A DNA stretch of 64,000 nt from Agelaius tricolor (taxonomy: Eukaryota > Chordata > Aves > Passeriformes > Icteridae), in contig JALJCS010000056.1 in assembly GCA_023055355.1 (NCBI GenBank), positions 248,001 through 312,000 on the forward strand, read 5' to 3'. The notes beneath the pieces were generated by a model that saw only the letters and a list, made by a program, of their open reading frames with translations, ran no database searches and was not told the origin of the DNA. The translations under genes were made by a program, and so were the position numbers. Positions 11,826-20,425 of the stretch are shown here, piece after piece; positions within the stretch are counted from its first letter, which is position 1; each line of letters opens with the position of its first letter.

Positions 11826-12394
11826 TGTGAAAAACACCCTCACTCTCCTGCGAAAATGTTAGAAGTTTAATAAAGGACAATAGGAGACAAGGACCATAGA
11901 GCAAAGGTTGTTATGGGGTGCATCTTGGCACTCAGCCAAGATCACACTGTTACCTTGGGGATACCCCTTAAATACTTTTTCCCTTACATCAGCCTGTTAC
12001 ATATTCATAGACACTTATGCATATCCATTCCAGGAATTATTTTACATGGCCCCTCCTTGGGTCTGCCTTTTTAGAGCATGCGTGTTTCTTGGCTGTGGTT
12101 TTGGTTCCTTCTCTTTATCACTTCCAGTTTGGGCCTTGGTCCACACTGTCTTCAGACAGTGAGTGCTGATAGTTGGCATATCTGTGGCAGGTGTCCTCAT
12201 CCTATGTTCATTGGATGTTATCCCATCCAAGCAGGAATTTTAATGCAAGTATAGCTATTTCACTAATATAGCTAAACTTTAATGACAGCAGAAATCAAAA
12301 CTACATCTTTATAGCAAAGTTACTTTAACATTACACATGTAAAATCCATTTTAATGTTTGCAAAAAGCCAATATTATAATATGTATCCATAACA
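11826..12394 (-). repeat. A3 3' LTR (reverse orientation)
   Basis: On the minus strand it runs TGTTATGG...GTTTTTCACA, 569 bp, and is closely related to the A2 LTR at 48444-49014. A minus-strand purine tract (complement of 12395-12412) lies just before it, confirming it as a 3' LTR. Confidence 0.85.
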
Positions 12395-13330
12395 GTCCTC
12401 CCCTCTTATTTTTTATAAATCATTTGGCTTGAGCAATATGTCTTGTCCACTTGCATTCTTTGGAACATGCTGGTAATCAAATAAAACAGGATTAAACAAG
12501 GAATAAATATCAAAAGAGTTTTAACACATAAAAGGAAGAAGCCTAATTTCTTCCACCATTCTATCCCCAGTACATTACCCTACCAGCTAGTTTTTAATAT
12601 TGTTTTCCAGTTTTGGAGTGGTACCTGGGTTATTTTTCTGATATCTTTTGCTTTTTCCAGGATGACATCCCCGTTGTCACCTATTTTCAACAATCTGATA
12701 TATTAAACTTTCTACAAACCCCCCCTTCTTTAGCCAATAAGTAGTCTAAAGCCAACCTATTCTGATACACTACAGTTTTTGTTTGGCTTTGCTGACTTGA
12801 TATTAATTCCAATGCCAGAGCAGCTTTGTTTGTGATCATCTCTATAACTGCTTGGAGTCTTATAATACGATTCAGCATTTAATTTGGGGCCAATACAGAG
12901 TTAGATTGCTGTGTTGGTTTTACCTTTCTGCTTACTAATTGTGCCTTTACCGAATCATGGACTATATCCCTAAGATCAAATGTAAAACAAATCCATCTCT
13001 CTTCTTTTGGACATTCAATTCCCAGTATATTACCGCTTTTTCCTAGGTTTCTTGCAATCCATTATTTTTCCCCATTTTGCCTAGAAGTACTTAATTTGGA
13101 TGGGTTATAACACATGGGTATGTGTAATAAAAGAGGAACTTTGATTTCTTTCCATGTAATGCTTTTGGTAGCATTTGTGACATGATCTTGCTGGTATCCC
13201 GAAAGAGAAAAGACAACAAATGAGTGACAGAAACAGGAATAACAGAGGTCCAGTATGGCTTGTACCCCCACCTTCCCTGCATATGGGGTTGCAACCCACA
13301 GCAGGGGTATATGATCCTCTCGGTGGTGAG
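12395..13330 (-). pseudogene. env: A3 env, TM part and end of SU (minus strand)
   Basis: On the minus strand, 12878-12687 encodes a TM-like helix: QQSQTKT, then [10 protein letters not shown], then GGVC, matching A1 env TM at 44215-44415. The QNR-x-ALD core resembles the gamma-type immunosuppressive region, but the usual CX6CC is not seen. Upstream on this strand (13271-13062) lies a hydrophobic stretch followed by N-glycosylation-like NAT, homologous to A1 39530-39670. Several stops and frame changes are present. The gene is interrupted at 13331-14213 by solo LTRs and continues upstream to 14520. It would encode the membrane glycoprotein of family A. Confidence 0.65.
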
Positions 13331-14213
13331 TGTTAAAAATGAGAGCAGGCTCACGGTACTAAAGTGATTTCAGCATTTATTATAAGAAAAAGAAAGGCCT
13401 AAAGCAAGGGGACCTGCGGGCCAAGCAGAAGCGTTCCCATCGAGGATGCTGCAACGCCGGCGCTGGGTCTTTTCAGCAGCAATGTAGCGATGTCCCTGCT
13501 GTCCCAGATGGAGCGGCACAGATTCAGTGGGTCAGAAGCCCCTTTTTATCCTGATTTTTCTCCCTTTGGATTGGTTTCTTTTTGGATCCTTCATCTTCAT
13601 GAAGGTTTAAGGCACTTGATTGGCCCATTACAGTTTTGTCCAGGCTGGCTCGTTTCACCTGGGGGGTGGTGTGTAGCCATGATATTTTCTGAAAAATCCC
13701 TTTGCTAGGATTTTTCTCCTGAGAAGCTGAGAGGCCTCAGGAACAAAATGTAAACAATTATTATCTGCTGCTGTGGAATGCAACAGGTGGATCTGTGATT
13801 GGTCTTATGTGGTTGTTTCTAATTAATGGCCAATCACAGTCCAGCTGGCTCAGACGCTCTGAGAGTCAGGAGCTTCTGTTATCATTCCATTCTTCTTCCT
13901 TTCTTTGCTAGCCTTCTGATGAAATCCTTTCTTCTATTATTTTAGTATAGTTTTAATATAATATCTATATCATAAAATAATAAATTAGCCTTCTGAAACA
14001 TGGAGTCAGATCCTTGTCTCTTCTCTCGTCCTGGGACCCCTGTGAACACCACCACAGGTGGTGCATTTCACTTAGGTGTATTATGGTACGTTGAATACTG
14101 TATTTCTTATAACTACTCTCTTAACCCCTTTTACAATATAATAACCAAACTAACAGTACATACTTAACAATCTATCAACTATTTTTACAACAGTTTCTAA
14201 CCTATTTTTAACA
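13331..14213 (-). repeat. Solo LTR (outer), reverse orientation, split by another LTR
   Basis: The ends are a clear inverted repeat, TGTTAAAAAT...ATTTTTAACA. The flanks carry a 5-bp duplication with one change (GTGAG / GCGAG), and the flanking A3 env sequence resumes exactly across it by comparison with A1. On the minus strand AATAAA (near 13375) and a TATA-like ATAAAAAGG (near 13540) are visible. About 490 bp remain without the nested LTR. Confidence 0.75.
13672..14056 (+). repeat. Solo LTR nested inside another solo LTR (songbird-type)
   Basis: It runs TGTAGCCATG...CACCACCACA, 385 bp, flanked by direct repeats GGTGGTG. I recognise the sequence style (TTTGCTAGGATTTTTCTCC, CTGAGAGGCC, late ATAATAAAT) as a widespread passerine ERV LTR. 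AATAAA lies near 13977. Confidence 0.8.
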
Positions 14214-14520
14214 GCGAGTATAACGGTCAAGCCAGGCTTGCCCTCTTTTCCCTTGTCACTTCCTATTTACTTATTTCCAGGCATAAGCGTTTTTGACACT
14301 CCTTAACTGTGGTTTCCCACCATTCCTCAGGTATCTCTCATTACACAGGCACTAATAATTCCCATACACCGAACAAAGTTATTACTTCAGTTGTTTTGAG
14401 TTCTATCTGGATAGGGGATAGATTTAGTACTCGACATTTCCTGCAATGAGAGTATTGATTTTGTGAACTAAAATACCAATTTTTCCAACAATTTAAACAT
14501 TTACATATAACCCAGTTAGC
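14214..14520 (-). pseudogene. A3 cysteine-rich accessory region (minus strand)
   Basis: On the minus strand this reads WV-x2-KC-x2-C, x4, Y, SS-x-N-x-Y, x2, C-x2-C, then the ELLVPV and EE-x-WE-TTV...C...R tail. It aligns without gaps to the B1 leader ORF (3268-3588) over the cysteine block and is the better-preserved family A copy. A stop interrupts it after ELLVPV. It is cut upstream by the A1 insertion and resumes at 45314. It lies upstream of the env signal-like segment in A3's own orientation. Confidence 0.6.
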
Positions 14521-14525
14521 GTGTC

Positions 14526-15145
14526 TGTGAAAAATGCGTATTTTATGATTGGCTTTTCGCAAATATTAAAATGAATATTTTATGTGTTATGTTAGAAAGT
14601 TATGCTGTATTAATTTTCTTAAGTAATGTGTTAAATATAGTTTTAGGTTATAACATAATGTTAAAATAGAAACTATGCTATGTAAGATACTTTTTTAAAG
14701 AAAGGTCTCTCACTGAGATAGCAGCCACAGGACACCTAAATCTTTCAGAGAAAAAATTTATTGCTCTCTTATCAGAGGAAACTAAATTCTTCCCGCCTCG
14801 CTCAACCCTGAGACGCCATTAGGATTAAGAGGAAGAAGCTGACACTGACCAGACAGAATCCTTTGTTTGAATGGAAGTTATGCATCATGTACGAGGTGTA
14901 TGAATATACAAACGGGCTATTGTTTTAAAGGGTTAATCCTCTGTGAATGTGTGTCCTTTTTCAGGCTTATTTTGCCTAGAAAGGGGTACCCGGACTGTCA
15001 GTAACTCTTTGTTTTTTACTGTCCTGTATTGTCCTAATCCTAATTGTCCAAATTTTTATTACTCTAATTAATTACTATTTTTATAACCATTTTATTACAA
15101 TTAAACTTTTAAAATTTTAAAAACAAGTGATTGGCGTTTAACACA
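14526..15145 (+). repeat. A1 5' LTR
   Basis: It runs TGTGAAAAA...TTTAACACA, with near-perfect terminal inversion, and pairs with 44698-45308 (about 6% divergence by eye). It is flanked by the target duplication GTGTC at 14521-14525, matched at 45309-45313, and A3 sequence is contiguous across the pair. Confidence 0.9.
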
Positions 15146-15149
15146 ATTA

Positions 15150-15167
15150 TGGTAGCAGGGGATGGTT
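15150..15167 (+). promoter_or_regulatory. A1 primer binding site for initiator tRNA-Met
   Basis: TGGTAGCAGGGGATGGTT matches the complement of the vertebrate initiator tRNA-Met 3' end at 17 of 18 positions (one A-to-G). It lies four bases after the LTR. Confidence 0.85.
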
Positions 15168-15398
15168 ACTAACACCTCGCTGCCGGTGCTTTAGGAGAGT
15201 CAGAGTGAGGAATGCACACTGTGCCCAGTTAGGCAGCCTTACTCTGTTTCCCCTGGGGTGACCGACAGACGCAGGTTATGATCGGTGGACAAAAGGAGGC
15301 AATAAAACAAAGAAAAAGGAAAAAGGCTCCCTAAAACCATGGTAACTGGCCCCCTAATACTAGTAGTGCGTATGAAGAACCCGGAAAGGAAAAAGGAT

Positions 15399-15407
15399 TG
15401 GTAAGTA
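15399..15407 (+). promoter_or_regulatory. Candidate major splice donor, A1 leader
   Basis: TTGGTAAGT matches the 5' splice-site consensus; A2 has the same site at 49258-49266. In retroviruses such a leader donor produces env mRNA. Confidence 0.55.
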
Positions 15408-15699
15408 CTTTTTGGGGGGGCAGGTACGGGGGGAGATGAATGTGTGTGAATGAGATGCGGGCTGGTTATCCCTGACCTGCCAAGTGAGTGCTGGAGTCTC
15501 CCATGCTGCGTTTCCGGCTTTCTGCGAGGGAAGCGGCCAGTAAAGAGAAGAAGTAAGTGATATAAGGAGTGAGAGAATCCCCTGGGGTAACTGGGACTGG
15601 GTCTCAGGGAGGGGTTGGACCCCTCGGAGGAAGGCAGCAGAGTTTCCTAGCCCAATCCACTAGGAAACGGGACAAAAGGGGCCCCTGAAAACCTGCTGG

Positions 15700-15975
15700 G
15701 TTGAGGGATTAACATTCCAAGAGCATTCAGGGTTGAGCAAAATTCTGCCAGATTGAGGATAGGCCCAAGAGCACCCAGCGTTGGACAACACAGCCAAAAA
15801 AATAAAATGCCCAAGAACATTTGCGGTTGTACCACACAGCTGGATTGAGGGATAAAAAATTGCCCAAGAGCATCTGGGGTTGGACAACACAGCCGGATTG
15901 AGGGATAAAATTGCCCAAGAGCATCTGGGGTTGGACAACACAGTTGGGTTGAGGTATATCCAAGAGCACCGGGAC
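15700..15975 (+). repeat. Leader tandem repeats, six copies
   Basis: Six copies of a unit of about 50 bp share the core CCAAGAGCA followed by a GGGTTGG-like segment and TTGAGGGAT. Core positions are near 15717, 15767, 15811, 15863, 15915 and 15958. The two central copies are almost identical. Confidence 0.8.
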
Positions 15976-16515
15976 TGGCCAGTAACACCTAAAATTGTAA
16001 TAGGTGAATTGAAAGTAAAAGGTACCTTATTGTTGTCTTGTTGTGTGTGTGAGTGAGTCAAACAGAAAATCAGCCTCAACTTCCTGGGCAGGTGGGAAGG
16101 GGGGGCCTGTGGAAAGAGGTGTATGTGACCCGCAAACAAGCCATTGTTCCCCCAGGCATGTGAGGAAGGGCTGTGGCTAAAGAGTGTGAGTGACATGCAG
16201 ACAGCCTCACAGGTGAACTGGCATCAGAGGTGACCAGAGTCATGGCCCTTCCAGGAGGCCCAGCGATACTGAAACCCGGAGGCCAACCCCAAGGCGACAG
16301 GGGTGCCACAGGGACCGTGACTCTCTGGTGACAGGGATCCACTTTGTGTCCTGAGGGTGTGAAAGAATGTGTGAAAGTGAATGAGAAATAAAAGTGAATG
16401 AATGTACACAAATGAAAGTATATGTAATGTAGATTGTGTATTTTAAGCTTCACTATATCTCCTTGGAGGGAGGTGTATGTATTGAAAAGTAGTGTGAAAA
16501 AAAAAAAAAAAAGAG

Positions 16516-17043
16516 TGTAGTAAACCCCATAGATTTAGGAAAAGCACCATGGAGAATATGAACAATAGGAATGCTGAAACAGCAAAAGAAAATTCCTGTT
16601 TCCCTGTCCTCCACCCTTGACCTATCTCTGTAACCCTATAAGGCAATGTCATGTTAACCCCTTACCATTGGTCAAGCTTGGATCCTTTCCAACCCTATAA
16701 AAGAAGCATACTGTACCCCATTAGGGGAGAAAGAAGAAGAGCAGAGACCCTTCATGGACCTCCCTGAATAAAGCCATCTCCGTAGAACAGCCTGCGCCTT
16801 CTCCTTCTCCTCTCTCCATCTGCTGCAGCCTCAAGCCCGGGGCACCACTACCTAGCAAGCAAAGCTGAAATCCTGAGAGCTTGCTAATCACTATAGAGCT
16901 GATAATCACCATGCTTGCTAGATGGTAGCCCTGCGGTGTTGGCATGAGCGAGCTAGCTTTGGGTACCCGGTCCCTACTCAGGGACTGAGCTCCTGAGCCC
17001 TGTTGCTCTGCTTTATAATAAGGCCAAATCAGAGGCTTTATTA
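16516..17043 (+). repeat. K1 5' LTR
   Basis: It starts TGTAGTAAACC, has TATAAAAG near 16694 and AATAAA near 16768, and pairs with 32936-33464 (about 28 differences, near 5%). The flanking 6-bp duplication AAAGAG (16510-16515 and 33465-33470) fits a betaretrovirus-type integrase. Confidence 0.9.
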
Positions 17044-17046
17044 AAG

Positions 17047-17064
17047 TGGCGCCCACGACTACGG
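17047..17064 (+). promoter_or_regulatory. K1 primer binding site, tRNA-Lys-like
   Basis: TGGCGCCCA at the right position begins like Lys primer sites, but the rest diverges. K2 has a better Lys-1,2-type match. Confidence 0.45.
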
Positions 17065-17288
17065 ACCCCCCCAGAGGCGATATCCGTCGGTTGAGCAACG
17101 AAGCCCCCCCGGGGTTTTCTGTGATTGCCTGTTCGGGAAGCTGCTCCTTCTGTGAAGGGACTTTTTGTTTTAGAAAATCCTTTCCCCAGGAGGGTCAGTT
17201 GGACACTCAAAACTTACATCTGAACGAGAGAAAGTTCCGAGGAGAACTGACGTCAGCAGACCCCTTCCACAGATCTTGGACCCCAGGA

Positions 17289-17297
17289 ACTGTAAGT
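17289..17297 (+). promoter_or_regulatory. Candidate splice donor, K1 leader
   Basis: ACTGTAAGT upstream of gag fits the donor consensus and lies in the same relative position as the K2 donor (51066-51073). Confidence 0.5.
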
Positions 17298-17399
17298 ATT
17301 AGCTAATATTGCGCGCATAACTTCGGGGCTCTAAAACTTTTTTTCGTTTTTTTTCCCTTTTTTTTGCGTTTTTTTCTGCTGGAAGGGCTAACCATTAAC

Positions 17400-19787
17400 A
17401 TGGGTACAATTTTTAGTACATTAAAACTAAATAAAACCGAGAGAGAGATATATTTAACTATTTTAGAAATCTTATCTGCTAACAACGTCTCCTTTTCTAA
17501 AGGCAAGCTCTCAAAAACTAACCTTAAAAAATTTGTAACTTGGATTATTTCGCAATACCCTGATACTGATAAGAAAGCAGTCATTGAAAATTCGTTTTGG
17601 GATATGATCGGGAACACGATATATATCTCCCAAACAAACCAGGATTTCTCTGTAACTAATTATTTGCCTTTATTCCATATAATAACTAAAACCGTTGAAA
17701 GATTTAATGGAGAAAAAATCTTGCAGGTAACAGACACTTCCTCTTCAAATACTAACGAGATTGATAAGGACTCAGAGGAAAGTCACTTGCATATGTCACA
17801 TTACCCCTTAGGTCCTAAAGTCCCTCTCGCCTCCGTTACTCCTAAAGCAGAGGTTACGCTGCCCACCACGATTCCTCCCCCCACATCCTCCACTCCTGCG
17901 GGACCTGCGCTGCCCAACTCCGCGGATCCTGTCTTATCTGTAACTCCACACATCCCCCCTACCCCCGGCTCGGCTTCCTCCTTGCTTCCGGTCCCGGGGG
18001 TCCCTTTTCCTGCCTCTGCCACCCCCTCCATCCCTGCGTCGGCTCTGCCCCCCTCTGCTGCGTACCCCCCCACCCCCGCGCTGGTGTCCCCCACCATCCC
18101 TCCCGTCGCCGCGCCCGCCGCCCCCGCTCCCCTTGCCATGAGTCCAACCAGCCCGGCCCCTCCCGACGGCTCCCCGAGCCACACCCCTGCCGCTCCCGAG
18201 CCCGTGTCCATCCCCGCCCCCTCCCCCTGCTCCCTGCCTGCTACAGCAGGGGGACCTCACACAAGCGTAGTCCCAGCACACCACCCCATAACCGCGGCAC
18301 CCCGGACCGGTCCCACTGCCTGCTCACCCCCACTCCCCCCATGCCCGCACCCCCACCCCACCCAGCCCCCCTGCCCCCACCACGCGTCCCCCCAACCCCC
18401 CGCCCACCCTCAATGCCACCCGAACAGAATCCCAGAGACCCCCCAAGGTGCTACCCCCCCCACCCAGTCCTGTGCGTGCTGTGCTGCAATCCCAGCTCCA
18501 TTGGCACCTCCCCTTAGCCAGGTCATGCCATGTCTCCCCCCCCCAGCCATTGAAACCTTTGAAAAACGCTTCTAAACGAAAAAAGCGTAAGTCATGGATA
18601 GCAACCCCCCCCAGTCCTCCTCAGAGGACCAGAGCTCTTGCAGTGAATCTGATTCTGATATGATCCACACGGATCCATGGGCTCTTATTAAGATAGAAGC
18701 GACCAAGGCTGGAGATTGGGAGCTGGCACAGAAAATTAATGCTTTCCCGGTAGAATATAAGCAAGCACGGAATGGTGGCGAGTCCACTATAAAGACATGG
18801 AAGGCTAACTCGAATAAGGAACTAGTGCAATTAAGAAATATAGCCAAAGAACATGGGCAAAGCTCACATATTTTTAGAAATTTCTTAGAAGCCATGTTCT
18901 CAGCACATGTCTTACTTCCCCACGATATAAAAAATATTTCACACTGCCTCCTGTCCCCAGCAGAATATTTGTTATGGGACAGGCATTGGAAAAGACATTT
19001 ACAAACATTATCAGATTCATATTCTGCGGATGCTAATAAGAGGAATTTTACGGTAGTCCAACTAGCTGGTGAAGGTGACTTACAGAAACCAGCAGACCAA
19101 TTGGAAACCTTGAATAAAGAGGCACTGCAGGACATCGCTTTCGCAGCAAAAACCTCTTTACTTCTCGTGCATGATGAGTCAATGCCAACAATGCATTTTT
19201 CTACTATTAAACAAGGGACTGATGAAAGTTTTATCAAATTTGTGGACAGACTTAGAGATGCTCTGGAGAAACAGATAGCACAGGCAAGGAAGGAACTCTT
19301 ATGTAAACTTGCCTTGAGTAACTCAAATGAAAAATGCAAAGCCATTCTTAGGTCTCTACCCATGGATACAGACCCCACCATAGAGCAAATGCTGGAATGC
19401 TGTACACGTCACGTGTCCACTGAAAATACAGTGGCCCAAGCAGTTGCCAAAGGTATTGCTGAAGGAGTTTCTGGGGCATATGCAGTAATAGCTTCTAAAG
19501 ACCAAGCTAGATGCTATCACTGTGGGGATCTTGGACATTACATAAAGGATTGCCCAGAGAGATCACCCCCCCGATACCACCGTAACAATTACCAAAGACC
19601 CCAGAATCAGCAGCGCTACCAGCAGCGTCCATTAAACTCCTTGCGCCACCCGGTCAAGCCCCGGGTGCTGACAACAAATCAAAGGCCACCCAGACGCAAC
19701 CACGCACCAACCCAGGAGGTTCCGGACCACAAGAAGAGGATCCAACCCACGGGGCAACCCAGATGGGAACCTGCCGTCAACTGGTAA
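17400..19787 (+). pseudogene. gag: K1 gag (betaretrovirus-like), interrupted in the proline-rich region
   Basis: ATG 17400 gives an N-terminal MG, typical of myristoylated matrix, so I prefer it to the upstream in-frame codon at 17364. Matrix spans about residues 1-115, followed by a very long Pro/Ala-rich linker (about 17840-18550). Stops at 18573 and 18588, with an open neighbouring frame across them, point to small indels in C-runs near 18535-18545. Capsid follows in the original frame from about 18594, with the major homology region (Q-x3-ES...F-x2-RL, near 19212). Nucleocapsid has one CCHC knuckle (near 19512-19555). The end overlaps pro by 25 bp in the -1 frame. I could not identify a slippery heptamer at this junction. 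Confidence 0.85.
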
Positions 19788-20425
19788 CTGCTTTGTCCAT
19801 TGACTTTAATAATGAGAATGTTCACCGTGTTCCCACAGGCAAATATGGGCCAAAAGGTGGTCCTTCGTACATTTTAATTATAGGTGACTCTCTTAATAGC
19901 CCAAAGGAGATCTTCGTTGTTCCAGAAGTGCTGACAGTGCAGCCAGGACAAGAGATTCTCGTCCAGGTATACTGCATAGACTCACCATTTTTTCTTTCAA
20001 AGGGAACTCCAATAGCACAAGCCTTTTTACTCCCAAAGGATCACAGGGAACAGATTCCTCTCAAACCTACAGCTATGTGGGCACAAGTCGTGGGACCATC
20101 CAAGCCTACCATCGAGTGTGGCCTCACCTGCAAAGGCGAGAAGACCCACCTACCAGGGATGCTGGACACCGGTGCTGATGTGACCATCATCGCCCACTCA
20201 GAATGGCCAGCACACTGGGATCTACAACCTATTGCAGGCATGATTTCAGGGATTGGCGGAGCTACAGTGTCCATGAGAAGCAAGAACAACATCCTCGTGG
20301 AAGGGCCTGAAGGCAAGCTGGCAACCATTCGTCCATTCGTGGTAAGGGCCCCCATCACCCGTTGGGGCAGAGACGTTCTATCCCAGTGGGGAGCTTCCCT
20401 ACGTATTCCCACTCAGGATTTCTAA
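19763..20425 (+). CDS. pro: K1 pro: dUTPase-like domain plus aspartic protease
   Basis: This is an open frame in the -1 phase to gag. Its first about 110 residues (VPTGKYGP, then a late KGTPIAQAFLLP segment) look like a degenerate dUTPase fold, as in betaretroviral pro; the canonical uridine-binding motif is not evident. The protease follows, with LDTGADVTII at about residue 134 and a WGRDVL motif near the end. The protease would mature Gag and Pol. The ATG at 19763 is probably not the natural entry, because pro is normally reached by frameshifting from gag. It ends at a TAA directly after a G-GAT-TTC heptamer that leads into pol. The frame is intact. Confidence 0.75.
   Translation: MGTCRQLVTALSIDFNNENVHRVPTGKYGPKGGPSYILIIGDSLNSPKEIFVVPEVLTVQPGQEILVQVYCIDSPFFLSKGTPIAQAFLLPKDHREQIPLKPTAMWAQVVGPSKPTIECGLTCKGEKTHLPGMLDTGADVTIIAHSEWPAHWDLQPIAGMISGIGGATVSMRSKNNILVEGPEGKLATIRPFVVRAPITRWGRDVLSQWGASLRIPTQDF
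20416..20422 (+). promoter_or_regulatory. Putative -1 frameshift site between pro and pol in K1 (GGATTTC)
   Basis: In the pro frame it reads G-GAT-TTC immediately before TAA (20423-20425); slipping back one base enters the open pol frame. MMTV uses G-GAU-UUA at the same junction, so position, phase and sequence all fit. Whether a downstream pseudoknot exists was not tested. Confidence 0.7.

Larger units (their letters stand above)
15168..16509 (+). other. A1 leader
   Basis: An untranslated leader homologous to A2 49037-50019, with a splice-donor consensus GGTAAGTA near 15401 and a block of tandem repeats. The middle part (about 16070-16390) is not matched in A2. It ends at the K1 insertion, whose left 6-bp duplication AAAGAG is at 16510-16515. 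Confidence 0.75.

Noticed and set aside
15700..15975. CRISPR-like regular repeats
   Set aside because: Units are imperfect tandem repeats without unique spacers, inside a retroviral leader in an animal genome.
17801..18284. Gly-rich minus-strand frames opposite the K1 gag proline-rich linker
   Set aside because: GC-rich Pro/Ala coding sequence automatically yields Gly-rich antisense frames; no start context or conservation.
18572..19381. Long minus-strand open frame (about 269 codons) opposite K1 gag
   Set aside because: It mirrors the capsid coding frame, has no motif of its own, and the homologous K2 region has no matching long frame. Treated as a shadow rather than an antisense gene.
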